From NCBI GenBank assembly GCA_022600535.1, contig JAHZKE010000043.1, positions 1 to 39,000 on the forward strand: 39,000 nt of DNA, in the 5' to 3' direction. The stretch is from Pseudomonadota bacterium (GTDB lineage: Bacteria > Pseudomonadota > Gammaproteobacteria > Tethybacterales > Persebacteraceae). The notes under the pieces are model-generated. The model searched no databases and had not been told where the DNA came from. It saw only the letters and a program-made list of their open reading frames with translations. Shown here piece by piece: positions 17,296 to 26,957 of the stretch (its first letter is position 1; each line of letters opens with the position of its first letter). A program made the position numbers and the translations under genes.

Positions 17296-18444
17296 TTACT
17301 GAATGAGTGGAGGATAAGGGTAATCTGGCGCACGGTTTTGAAACGACAAAATAGAGGAATCCTTAATTATGCCGGCATCAATACTAACGGCTCGGCGAAT
17401 AGTTTCATTTTGCTGCCAACTGTCAAAGCCCGCCAGTATAGTCGGTAAATATACTACAAGAGCAGCAGAAATTGAACGTGTGGCGCTTTCCCAAAGATAA
17501 CTCGGTGTATGGTCTACCGCATAGTAATCTATGGTTTCATATTTAAACATGGGTTCCTTAAAGGTCGTTGGTTTGGCAAAAAAGAAACCCATCCCTTCAT
17601 CGCAACTAACATCAATAATTAAACTGTTGGGCTTGAGGCATGAAACTTCCGCTTCTGTCACAAAGTGGGTAGGGCTTTCTGGTTCTTGAAAAGTTCCGTT
17701 TATAATAATATCCGCTTCACTGATGAGATCATTCAATGGTCGCTTCGTTCCGTCGTGTTCCACCACCAACATGCGCGCCTCCCCGGCATCGCCCTCTTGA
17801 ATGCGGGCATAATGACAATCCAGCACTTCTTCACGTACCTCGTGGTCGGGGCGTTGAATGCAGATTGTAATATCTCTAAACCCATGCGCTTTAAGAGCGT
17901 ATATCGCCCCACGACTAACGGCACCAAAACTAAAAATAATAGATTTACGCTGATCGCCATAATGCCCATCAATACCTTTAAGTTGTAGGGCATGCAATAC
18001 CGCACAATAGCCAGCCATTTCGTTGTTTTTATAAAACGTATGGCGACCAATTTGACCTTGCGGCGTCCAAACAAACATTTCCTCAAAAGCGATAAGTGTC
18101 AGCTTATTATCAATCGCTGCTTGCGTGATATCGCGTTGCTGCACACAATGCACATAGCCCCAAAGCGTTCCACCTGTGCGCAGGTCTTGTAAATCAGATA
18201 ATACCGGCTTGGTAACGATAACGGAGCCAATATCAGCCAATAATTCGTGACGCGGGGCAATGCCACCAGTCTGTGCGGCAATTTCTGCGTCTGCGATACC
18301 AAATGGTGCTCCGTAGCCCTCTTCAAAAACCAGCTGCCGCCGAAATTTTTCAGACAGACGAGATAAATGCTTAGGATGAATTGGAACACGTTGTTCATCT
18401 TCTTTTTTGGAAGTCCCAATGACTCCAAATGTTAATTCGTTCAT
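17296..18444 (-). CDS. Alanine dehydrogenase/PNT-family protein, N5-(carboxyethyl)ornithine synthase-like
   Basis: MNELTFGVIGTSKKEDEQRVPIHPKHLSRL, ALKAHGFRDITICIQR, ADIIINGTFQ, LIIDVSCDEGMGFFFAKPTTF; overall resemblance to CEO synthase rather than AlaDH. Confidence 0.65.
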   Translation of the reverse strand: MNELTFGVIGTSKKEDEQRVPIHPKHLSRLSEKFRRQLVFEEGYGAPFGIADAEIAAQTGGIAPRHELLADIGSVIVTKPVLSDLQDLRTGGTLWGYVHCVQQRDITQAAIDNKLTLIAFEEMFVWTPQGQIGRHTFYKNNEMAGYCAVLHALQLKGIDGHYGDQRKSIIFSFGAVSRGAIYALKAHGFRDITICIQRPDHEVREEVLDCHYARIQEGDAGEARMLVVEHDGTKRPLNDLISEADIIINGTFQEPESPTHFVTEAEVSCLKPNSLIIDVSCDEGMGFFFAKPTTFKEPMFKYETIDYYAVDHTPSYLWESATRSISAALVVYLPTILAGFDSWQQNETIRRAVSIDAGIIKDSSILSFQNRAPDYPYPPLIQ

Positions 18445-18795
18445 ATTGTTTGTAGCTTAGTGGATCGTTTTAATTATTGGTGGCATTTTTCTAAGGATAA
18501 ATATCAAACAGAATCGATTGATGTACTATACAGCTGACATTCGGTATAAAGCAATGCACAATAAAGTTCTGCCCAACCCATCTTGGGCAATTGTGACTAG
18601 TTTCTAACGCCAGCTCTGTTTTTATAATAAGAATATAAAGATACTAAGCTGTTTCATTATAACAAAATGCTATGCAAAAGCAGGTATAAATTGTAACTTC
18701 CAGTCGTTATCCTCTGTAACAAGAACCAAATAAAAGGTGCGGATAATTCTCTTTAGACAATATTTCTTAAAGCAGAAAAAAGCAAAAAGAGGTAT

Positions 18796-19545
18796 TTATT
18801 TTTTCATTTTTTTCGTGAGAAAAAATTTTAAGCGATAAGGCAATAGCGATAATAATTTTAAAATCAAAGTTAATTTCTTAGGGAAATGAATTTCATACGC
18901 CTCTTTCCCTAACCCCTCAATGATAGTACGCGCCGCTTGTTGCGGTGTTGTAATCAGCGGCATTTCAAATGTATTTTTTTCTGTGAGCGGTGTATGCACA
19001 AAGCCCGGGCTAATTAGTTTTACATCAATATAGTCGGGGGTTTCTGCATATAAGCTTTCGGCAAAATTTGCAAGTGCTGCTTTCGTTGCGCTATAGGGTT
19101 GCCCATTGGGTAACCCCGTGTAGCCGGCAACACTTCCGCATAAGACAATTTGCCCTGCTTGTTGTTTTTCAAATATCGGCAAAATACCATGCGTTACATA
19201 AAAGGCGCCTTTAATATTTACATCCACCATTTTAGAAGCAAATGCTAACTCCATATTGGCGATTGAGGCGGGTTGATAAAGTGCCGGCAGGTAAAGCACG
19301 CAATCCAAATGACCCGTTTGTTGCGCGATTTTTTCGCAGACCTCTTTTACGTCGTTGGACTTTGCAACATCCAGCGGATAAACCAAATGCCCGTCGCCTA
19401 ATTCTTGTTGTAAGGTTTGCAATGCTTCTTCGCGCCGTGCCGATAATATTAACTGCGCTCCCAAACCCGCCAACGCAACGGCAAGCGCGCGACCAATGCC
19501 ACTACTCGCGCCGATAATCCAAATTGTTTTATTGTTAAAAGTCAT
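18796..19545 (-). CDS. Short-chain dehydrogenase/reductase
   Basis: IWIIGASSGIGRALAVALAG, LCGSVAGYTGLPNGQPYSATKAALANFAESL (YxxxK). Confidence 0.93.
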   Translation of the reverse strand: MTFNNKTIWIIGASSGIGRALAVALAGLGAQLILSARREEALQTLQQELGDGHLVYPLDVAKSNDVKEVCEKIAQQTGHLDCVLYLPALYQPASIANMELAFASKMVDVNIKGAFYVTHGILPIFEKQQAGQIVLCGSVAGYTGLPNGQPYSATKAALANFAESLYAETPDYIDVKLISPGFVHTPLTEKNTFEMPLITTPQQAARTIIEGLGKEAYEIHFPKKLTLILKLLSLLPYRLKFFLTKKMKK

Positions 19546-20081
19546 CCACTTTGTTTCTGCATAAATAAAGTAAGCTCGGCTACGGTAATACCAAATTTTT
19601 TCAAATAAGAACGATTAATCAGCACATCGTCATTCATCTGCCACATCCAGTCATCCAGCGTTAATCGGTAAGTTTTACCATCAACGGGTATATCCATCAC
19701 ATACGACCAATTCACGCTGCTTCCTTCCGCTCTTCCTGTCGCTTTTCCGATGATATCGCCGGCGCTTCCTTCATACGTTCCATTTTCATTTTTAGTAATT
19801 GTCCAGACACGTTTTTGTATTTTTCCATCATAGTAATTAAAGCTTTCTTCTAACCTGCCGGCATTCCCCTCCCAAGAGCCGACCATCTCAACATCAAAGC
19901 GCGTAACGACACGCCCGCGCCAATCCTGCACTAATCCCCATGCTTTAATCGGCCCATTAAAGTAATTTTGAATATCCGCCTTCGGCGTTGTTCCTTTGTA
20001 GTAATCTAATTTGTTTGCACATCCGCTAAGCATTATGAGAGCTCCTGTTAATAGTGTGAGTAATTTGAATTGTTTTGTCAT
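19542..20081 (-). CDS. DUF3833-family lipoprotein
   Basis: Lipobox LSGC; YFNGPIKAWGLVQDWRGRVVTRFDVEMVGSWEG typical of DUF3833. Confidence 0.85.
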   Translation of the reverse strand: MTKQFKLLTLLTGALIMLSGCANKLDYYKGTTPKADIQNYFNGPIKAWGLVQDWRGRVVTRFDVEMVGSWEGNAGRLEESFNYYDGKIQKRVWTITKNENGTYEGSAGDIIGKATGRAEGSSVNWSYVMDIPVDGKTYRLTLDDWMWQMNDDVLINRSYLKKFGITVAELTLFMQKQSG

Positions 20082-21342
20082 TGATAATCCTTGATAAAAG
20101 ATAAATTGAGATGAGTTTAATCAAGCAAGGAATTGCCGCATAAGAAATGCTCAACGCTTGCAAAGAGTGCTCTGTATTTTGCGCGGCGGGCGTGAACTCT
20201 GCGCCTTCTAAAAATAAAAAGGAGAGGGCAGCGGCAAGTGCTAATGCTAGCTTTGCTAAGAAGGCAAGAATACCATAATGAAAGGCGGCGTGCTCTTGTT
20301 TTTGTTGCGCGTGTATGTGGTCGGCTAATATGGAAGCGGGCAGCACCAACTCGGCACCGAAAGCAATGCCAGACATTAGACAGATGATGAGATATTGCGC
20401 CAGCGCTCCTTCGCCTAAAAAATACGCCCAAATAAAGCTCACAATGGCTAATGCCATCGCACTTAACCATGTTTTATATTTACCCACCTTTTTACTCAAC
20501 TGCTGCCATATTGGGATGCCAACGGCTGCCGATAAAAAATAGACAAGCAAAAATAAACCTGTGTAATTTTCTAAATTCAATTTATCGCGGATAAAAAATA
20601 AAACAAGAACCGCAGGAATGCTGGAAGCCAACATGCTGACGCCATAGACAACAAAAAAATGCTTGCTGTGGCGAGAGAGTGTGTGAAAACTTTGGCGGGC
20701 GAATGGTTGCACCGGGCGCGGTTGATTGAGAAAACTATATTTTTTTTGCCACCACAAAAACACCACTGCACAAGGAAACAAAATAACCGCCAGTAAAAAA
20801 CTTAGCTGTCCAAAAGCTTCTGCTTTAGACATTTCGTTTTGCAACACACTGGGGAGAATAACCGCCAAAATAAGCCCCAACAAACCAAATGCTTCTCTAT
20901 AGCCGGCAATGGTTGTTTTTTCATTTTCATCCTGCCGCCAAATGCCGCCCAGTGTGTTTAAGTTAATAGTTAATACGCTAAATGCGGTTGTTGCGATAAG
21001 AACGCAAACGGCAAACCACAGCAAGTAAGAATAAACAAAGGGGTTAAACAATAAAGCAAAGCTCGCGGCTAATATCACTGCGGCGACAAGCATAATGCGA
21101 GGGCGGTGTTTGCAATATTGATCACTCCAATAACCAATGAGGGGGTCTTGTATGGCATCAATACAACGCAACGCAAGCAAGACGAAGCCCAAACTCGCCA
21201 GCGAAATTCCAAATTCAGTCGCATAAAAATCCGGCGCATGCAGATACAGCGGAATACCGGCAAAAGCCAATGGCATGGCAAGCATTCCATAAGCGACTAA
21301 CTCTTTTTTACCAATCGGGTTATTTGCTGTCATTAGAGCCAC
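20026..21342 (-). CDS. MFS transporter, GPH (melibiose-like) type
   Basis: Multi-TM; ALRCIDAIQDPLIGYWSDQYCKHRPRIMLV. True start may be internal (e.g. MTANN). Confidence 0.88.
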   Translation of the reverse strand: MALMTANNPIGKKELVAYGMLAMPLAFAGIPLYLHAPDFYATEFGISLASLGFVLLALRCIDAIQDPLIGYWSDQYCKHRPRIMLVAAVILAASFALLFNPFVYSYLLWFAVCVLIATTAFSVLTINLNTLGGIWRQDENEKTTIAGYREAFGLLGLILAVILPSVLQNEMSKAEAFGQLSFLLAVILFPCAVVFLWWQKKYSFLNQPRPVQPFARQSFHTLSRHSKHFFVVYGVSMLASSIPAVLVLFFIRDKLNLENYTGLFLLVYFLSAAVGIPIWQQLSKKVGKYKTWLSAMALAIVSFIWAYFLGEGALAQYLIICLMSGIAFGAELVLPASILADHIHAQQKQEHAAFHYGILAFLAKLALALAAALSFLFLEGAEFTPAAQNTEHSLQALSISYAAIPCLIKLISIYLLSRIINDKTIQITHTINRSSHNA

Positions 21343-21838
21343 CCAGTAATTGTTGGCGCAGTGCCGGCACGCTTGTATTTTTATTTAACCAAATACCAAA
21401 AAACCATTGTCCAAATTCGGCGTCATTGATGGTGCCCACTTCTTTTTCATCCGCATAAAAAACGGTTGCCTGATTCGGCTGATAAATTCCAGTCAGTGAG
21501 CTGCCTGCTTCTACATCCGGAAAAATAGCACGCATTTGCAAATACCAATCCGCCAGCTTGGCTTCATCGCTAAAGCCCAATTTGCGGATTTCTTCTACCG
21601 AACGGTCGGCGATTTTTTCTCCCTCTAAATCTATCTTATAGTTAAGGGTTAAGAAAAATGGCTTGTCAAATGAAAACGCCCCCGCCGCATGAAGGCTGAT
21701 GTCATAGATATGCCAAATAAAGTAAGATAATTTGCCCGCCCCAATTTGCTGCGCATCGGGGATAAAATTTTTTGCATGTACTAACCCAGAAAAAAATACA
21801 GCCAGCAACGCAACTATAATTAATTTAGGCATGCACAA
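21320..21838 (-). CDS. Chalcone isomerase-like secreted protein
   Basis: Signal peptide; IGAGKLSYFIWHIYDISLHA, FFLTLNYKIDLEGEKIADRSVEEI, FGQWFFGIWLNKNTSVPALRQQLLG. Confidence 0.8.
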   Translation of the reverse strand: MCMPKLIIVALLAVFFSGLVHAKNFIPDAQQIGAGKLSYFIWHIYDISLHAAGAFSFDKPFFLTLNYKIDLEGEKIADRSVEEIRKLGFSDEAKLADWYLQMRAIFPDVEAGSSLTGIYQPNQATVFYADEKEVGTINDAEFGQWFFGIWLNKNTSVPALRQQLLGGSNDSK

Positions 21839-22982
21839 GTTCAGCTTGAATTACATTGGTTCTGCCAACGGTAAAACTTGCGATACATGTTGATAAATAA
21901 AAGCGCCAAATACGGATAAATTTATCATCAAATCCCATCGCTTGTACCTTCGGCAGGTTCGCTTCAAAAGCAGTCAACCAATGCTCCAATGTGCGCGCAT
22001 AATCTTTACCAAAATCAAAACTATCTACAATTTTCAAATCCGCCTTAGTGGCAGCGGCTTTAAATTTTTCCGCCGAAGGTAACATCCCTCCGGGGAAAAT
22101 AAAAGTACGAATCATGTCTCCGGTTTTTCTATAGCGGTCAAAATATTGCCCGTCAATTGTAATCGTTTGTACAACGGCTTTTCCTTTTTCTTTTAACAGC
22201 GATTTCATTTTATCAAAATAGACAGGCCAGAATTCCTCCCCCACCGCTTCAAACATCTCTATAGACACAATACTGTCATATTTTCCATTTTGTTTGCGAT
22301 AGTCCTCTAAAGCTAAGTGTGCTTTTTTGTTCAGCCGCCTCTTGGCAAAATTATATTGCGCGTTTGATATTGTTATCCCTTTGATATTCATATCGTGTTT
22401 TTCGGTCGCTCTATCGGCAAACCCACCCCAACCACAACCCACTTCAAGCAAGTTTCCCGCAGGCGTATTTAACCTGTCAATAATTCGGTCATATTTATTA
22501 TGCTGTGCTTGCAGCAACGATTCATTCTCGTTTTTAAATATTGCCGCCGAATAGGTCATTGTTGAATCTAACCAGAGAGAATAAAAATCATTTCCTAAAT
22601 CGTAGTGCGCGTGGATATTACGTTGACTGCCTTTAATTGTATTTGACTGCAAATAATACATGACTTGTGAAATCCAGCCGGCGATTGAGCTGCCATAAAT
22701 ATATTGATCAAACAGATGTGCATTTTTTAGTGCCAAGGTACATAAATTTGCTAAATTGTCTGTTTCAAACAATCCATCACGGTAACTTTCGGCAAAGCCG
22801 ACATCGCCTTTGGCAATGATATTGGTAACGACATTCCAGTTTTTAATAGAAATCGTTGCTTGTATTTCAGCGGAACCAAAGAAAGTATGTGTCTTTGCAT
22901 CCGGCATGACTAAGGTGAGTGTGCCGTGTTCAATTTTTTCTAGTGTTTTTAAAAAATTACTTATAATATATTGTTTAAACAT
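21825..22982 (-). CDS. Cyclopropane-fatty-acid synthase-like SAM-dependent methyltransferase
   Basis: NIHAHYDLGNDFYSLWLDSTMTYSAAIF, LLEVGCGWGGFADRA, ISNAQYNFAKRRL, SIEMFEAVGEEFW, FIFPGGMLPS. Confidence 0.93.
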   Translation of the reverse strand: MFKQYIISNFLKTLEKIEHGTLTLVMPDAKTHTFFGSAEIQATISIKNWNVVTNIIAKGDVGFAESYRDGLFETDNLANLCTLALKNAHLFDQYIYGSSIAGWISQVMYYLQSNTIKGSQRNIHAHYDLGNDFYSLWLDSTMTYSAAIFKNENESLLQAQHNKYDRIIDRLNTPAGNLLEVGCGWGGFADRATEKHDMNIKGITISNAQYNFAKRRLNKKAHLALEDYRKQNGKYDSIVSIEMFEAVGEEFWPVYFDKMKSLLKEKGKAVVQTITIDGQYFDRYRKTGDMIRTFIFPGGMLPSAEKFKAAATKADLKIVDSFDFGKDYARTLEHWLTAFEANLPKVQAMGFDDKFIRIWRFYLSTCIASFTVGRTNVIQAELVHA

Positions 22983-23033
22983 TTATTTGCCTAACTTTTT
23001 TATTGAGACATTCCATTATAACACCTGCATCCC

Positions 23034-23858
23034 CTATTGCTTGTCAATTACATCTTCATTATCGGATTGGCTCAACTTTTGTGCAATTTGCTTAGGTTTT
23101 GCAATATAGCGCACTCCTTTTGCCACTAATTTCAGTGCCTGCCAATGAATTAAAAGAATGGTTTTTACAGTAACGAGAGGATGCTTTAAAAATGCTTTTC
23201 GCAACGATGAGGGAGTCAGCGGCGTTAACTCACCAATCAGTGATGTTATCAGTTGCTTCTTGCCCGCTTCATTATAAAAATCAATCCCTATGTCAAGTTT
23301 GTCTTTTTTTATTGAAAAACGGAATTTATAACTGCCCTCCCGTTTTAGAAATGGCGAGACATGAAATAATTTTTTCGCCGTAATCCAATCTTCATTGTTA
23401 ATGATTCGTCCCGCTTCATGCGCGCATAAATAACTGTGCGTTTCTCCAAAAGTATTATTCACTTCACACAACACCGCCCGCAAATTGCTTTCTTTATCCA
23501 GACATAACCATATACTAATCGGGTTGAAAACATATCCCAACACTCTAGGCATACTGATTAAAATAATTTCATTGCTTATTTCATTTAATGAATTTTCGCA
23601 TAAGATATTTCTAATCCATTGTTCGCTCATACCACGATTTTCGCGATTCTCGCAATTTCCATCGTGCCCGCTATGATCTTTTTCATAAAAACTCAACACA
23701 CCAAATTTATTGACCGCAAGCGCGTTGAAGGTTTCTGCCGAATAAAGTTTTGACAGCGGCAGTGCTAAATAATAAACGCCATACGTGAACCCGTTCACCT
23801 GCGGAAATAAACGTTTGTGCATTACCTTCGCGGTAAAAATTTGCGGGATTATTTCCAT
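23034..23858 (-). CDS. DUF1365-family protein
   Basis: KVMHKRLFPQVNGFTYGVYYLALPLSKL, LISMPRVLGYVFNPISIWLCLDKES, EVNNTFGETHSYLC, KLFHVSPFLKREGSYKF. Confidence 0.92.
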   Translation of the reverse strand: MEIIPQIFTAKVMHKRLFPQVNGFTYGVYYLALPLSKLYSAETFNALAVNKFGVLSFYEKDHSGHDGNCENRENRGMSEQWIRNILCENSLNEISNEIILISMPRVLGYVFNPISIWLCLDKESNLRAVLCEVNNTFGETHSYLCAHEAGRIINNEDWITAKKLFHVSPFLKREGSYKFRFSIKKDKLDIGIDFYNEAGKKQLITSLIGELTPLTPSSLRKAFLKHPLVTVKTILLIHWQALKLVAKGVRYIAKPKQIAQKLSQSDNEDVIDKQ

Positions 23859-25099
23859 GGAATTGTGACTCCCATTTTTTCAGCCACCGTCACCGCACTC
23901 AATAGCCCATCTTCATGAAACCCATAGCGCTGCCAAGCTCCCGTATACCATATTCTATCCACGCCTTGAATCGTCGCTAATTTTTCTTGCGCCGCGACTG
24001 TCTTTTTATCAAACAGCGGATGACGGAATGTATATTTATCGTATATCATCTCGGCGGCGGGTTGGCGCCCAGGGTTGAGCGTAACAATAATTGGTTTTTG
24101 CGTGGCTAGCGGTTGCAAGTTATTCATCCAATAACTCAAGCTAACCGATTGGCTATTGTCCCGCCTTGCCTCCGATAAATAAACCCAACTTGACCATGAT
24201 TTTTTTCGCTTTTGCATGAAGCTAATATCCGAATGCAAAACCATTTCATTCGCTTGATAGTGAATTGCTCCGATAATTTCTTGTTCCGCCGGCATCGGGG
24301 CATCTAATATTTTTAACGCTTGGTCGCTATGACAAGCAAAAACAACTTGGTCGTAGGATGCGCAATTTCCCTCTGTATCAATTACTATAACCTGATTAGA
24401 TTCTCTAATCACTTTTTCTATTTCACAGTCGAGTTTGATTTTATTTATAAACGCGGCACTAATGCGCTTGACATATTCTTGACTACCGCCGGCAACGGTA
24501 TACCATTGCGGTTGGTCACTGATTGTTAACAAACCGTGGTTATCAAAAAATCGGATAAAACGACTTGCCGGAAAATCTAACATACCCACTGCCGGAGTGC
24601 TCCAAATAGATGCCCCCATTGCCAGCAGGTAATAATCACGAAACCACTCCCCTACTTTTAGTTCTTCCAAACAAGCACCCATACTTAAATCGCTGGCTAA
24701 ATAATTTTTTGCTTTTGCATTAAACTTTAATAAGTCCGCCAACATTTTCCAGAATTTCGGGCGAAAAAAATTACTCTTTTGGGCAAATAGGTCTAAGGGG
24801 CGTCTTGTTCCATATTCTAACCAACCCTGATCTATACTCACTCCAAAAGACATATCGCTTTTTACTACCGGCACTTTTAAATGCTCAAATAAACCAACAA
24901 GATTAGGATAATTACGATCATTAAATACGATAAATCCCGTATCTACCGGAACATTTTTATTATCTACGCCTACTTCAACGGTGCGACTATGCCCGCCAAT
25001 ATATTCATTTTTTTCATAAACAGTTATATCGTGGTCTTTATTTAGCAGGTAAGCACTCCCTAAACCAGATATTCCGGAGCCGATAATCGCAATTTTCAT
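23849..25099 (-). CDS. NAD(P)/FAD-dependent oxidoreductase (amine-oxidase-like)
   Basis: MKIAIIGSGISGLGSAYLLNKDHDITVYEKNEYIGGHSRTV, PVDTGFIVFNDRNYPNL, WYTGAWQRYGFHEDGLLSA. Confidence 0.93.
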   Translation of the reverse strand: MKIAIIGSGISGLGSAYLLNKDHDITVYEKNEYIGGHSRTVEVGVDNKNVPVDTGFIVFNDRNYPNLVGLFEHLKVPVVKSDMSFGVSIDQGWLEYGTRRPLDLFAQKSNFFRPKFWKMLADLLKFNAKAKNYLASDLSMGACLEELKVGEWFRDYYLLAMGASIWSTPAVGMLDFPASRFIRFFDNHGLLTISDQPQWYTVAGGSQEYVKRISAAFINKIKLDCEIEKVIRESNQVIVIDTEGNCASYDQVVFACHSDQALKILDAPMPAEQEIIGAIHYQANEMVLHSDISFMQKRKKSWSSWVYLSEARRDNSQSVSLSYWMNNLQPLATQKPIIVTLNPGRQPAAEMIYDKYTFRHPLFDKKTVAAQEKLATIQGVDRIWYTGAWQRYGFHEDGLLSAVTVAEKMGVTIPWK

Positions 25100-25227
25100 C
25101 GTTGCGCTAAATTGACGACATCGCCAAGAGATAAGACAAATAGGACAATAAGGTGCGTTTCAATAATCAGCACTGAAGCCCTCCTCTTATTGTCTTTGTT
25201 ATTCACAATTAATTTTTTGTATGTCAT
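25096..25227 (-). CDS. Candidate 43-aa small protein directly upstream of the FAD oxidoreductase
   Basis: Reverse-strand AGGAGG-6 nt-ATG, then MTYKKLIVNNKDNKRRASVLIIETHLIVLFVLSLGDVVNLAQR*; TGA overlaps the next ATG (ATGA). Below the ORF-track length cutoff. Confidence 0.5.
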   Translation of the reverse strand: MTYKKLIVNNKDNKRRASVLIIETHLIVLFVLSLGDVVNLAQR

Positions 25228-25400
25228 TATAGGCCTCCTGTTAAAGAGGCATTCATCGCAGGGAATACCGTTACCTGGACATTCGTTAACAGAGAATAAC
25301 TATCTACAGTAAAAATGATTATATCACTTATCAATTATTCTAAAAGTGCTATGGATGCCTGCCCCCATTGGCAGCAAATTACTTGGCGATGAATGAATTA

Positions 25401-26957
25401 TCACTTTGGCTTTGAATGATTTTGATAGTGTTTGATTAACCCTTGTGTTGAGGAATCTTGTTTGCTATTGTCGGGGGATGTTTCTAATTGCGGGCGTAGT
25501 TGTTTTGCCATTGTTTTGCCAAGTTCTACCCCCCATTGGTCAAATGGATTAATTCCCCAGATAATGCCTTCTACAAAGGTGCGGTGTTCGTATAATGCTA
25601 ATAATCGCCCTAATGCGTACGGGGTTAGTTTTTCGTACATAATGGTTACCGAGGGACGATTGCCGGGGAAATGACGGTATTTTTCTGCTGCGCTTGCATC
25701 ACCTTGCATTAATGCGGCGGTTTGTGCGAGTGCGTTGGCAACTAATAATTTATGTTGTTCAGCATCGGCGGCAATGGGTTGTGCCGCAATCATAAATTCC
25801 CCCGGGACAATATCGCTGCCTTGGTGTAACATCTGAAAATAGGCGTGTTGGGCGTTGGTGCCTGCCGAACCCCACACCACCGGAACAGTTGCCAGTGTAA
25901 GGTCTTGGTTATTGTTGGCGACACATTTGCCGTTGCTTTCCATTTCTAATTGTTGCAGGTAAGCGGGTAACAAATGTAAGCGTTGGTCGTAGGGCAAGAT
26001 AGCACGGGTGGGATAACCGCAGATATTGCGATGCCAAATACCAACTAAAGCAAATAATAAGGGCAGGTTGTCTATTGCGGCTGCGGTGCGAAAATGGGTA
26101 TCCATTGCCGCCGCCCCGCGTAAAAATTCTGCAAAATTCTGTTTGCCTATCGCTAACGCAATCGGCAAGCCGACTGCCCCCCATAACGAATAACGCCCAC
26201 CGACCCAATCCCAATACGGAAATATACGCCCGATGCCAAATGTTTGTGCTTTTTCGCTGGCGGCGGTGATAGCGATGGTTTGTTGATTCGCGGCGGCTTC
26301 GCCCAATGCGTCCATTAGCCATTGTCGTGCTAGTTGCGCGTTGTTGATGGTTTCAGTGGTGGTAAATGTTTTGGAAGAGATAATCACTAAGGTGCGTGCT
26401 GCCTGTACTGTCGCCAACGTATCTGCCAAATGCGCCCCGTCCATGTTAGAAACAAAGTGCAAGCGCAAATCACCGCGATAAGGGGCAAGCGCGGCAACTG
26501 CCATTGCCGGACCCAAATCCGAACCGCCAATACCAATGTTGATTACATCTGTATAGGCAGCGCCGTCAGCAGCATTAATGTTGCCGTTTCTACATTGTTC
26601 GGCAAATTCCAGCATGTCGTCTCTGCTACGGTGCACTTCTTCTATTATAGAGGGGTCTATTGTGGCGCTGTCGGCATTTGCCCGCAAGGCGGTATGTAAC
26701 ACTGCCCGCCCTTCGCTATGGTTAATTTTTTCACCACGAAACATTGCCTCTCGGTATTTTTCTACTTCGGTAATTTCAGCGAGTTTTAATAGCTGTTGCA
26801 GGTCATCGGGGCGAATGCTGGTTTTAGAAAAATCCAACAGTAAGTCGTCAAGATTACGCGAAAAGGCACTAAAACGATTAGCGTCGGCAGCAAACAGCGC
26901 AGGAATATTGCTGCGCGGTTGTTGCTGTAATGTGGTAATCAGGTGTTGTGTTGTCAT
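25401..26957 (-). CDS. pgi: Glucose-6-phosphate isomerase
   Basis: YTDVINIGIGGSDLGPAM, ISSKTFTTTETINNA, WDWVGGRYSLWGAVGLPIAL, NPFDQWGVELGK. ATG at 26957; ORF-track start is a TTG one codon upstream. Confidence 0.96.
   Translation of the reverse strand: MTTQHLITTLQQQPRSNIPALFAADANRFSAFSRNLDDLLLDFSKTSIRPDDLQQLLKLAEITEVEKYREAMFRGEKINHSEGRAVLHTALRANADSATIDPSIIEEVHRSRDDMLEFAEQCRNGNINAADGAAYTDVINIGIGGSDLGPAMAVAALAPYRGDLRLHFVSNMDGAHLADTLATVQAARTLVIISSKTFTTTETINNAQLARQWLMDALGEAAANQQTIAITAASEKAQTFGIGRIFPYWDWVGGRYSLWGAVGLPIALAIGKQNFAEFLRGAAAMDTHFRTAAAIDNLPLLFALVGIWHRNICGYPTRAILPYDQRLHLLPAYLQQLEMESNGKCVANNNQDLTLATVPVVWGSAGTNAQHAYFQMLHQGSDIVPGEFMIAAQPIAADAEQHKLLVANALAQTAALMQGDASAAEKYRHFPGNRPSVTIMYEKLTPYALGRLLALYEHRTFVEGIIWGINPFDQWGVELGKTMAKQLRPQLETSPDNSKQDSSTQGLIKHYQNHSKPK

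Noticed and set aside
25112-25312. 66-aa plus-strand ORF between the FAD oxidoreductase and pgi
   Set aside because: Antisense to the better supported 43-aa minus-strand ORF with Shine-Dalgarno and ATGA coupling; no good ribosome-binding site of its own.
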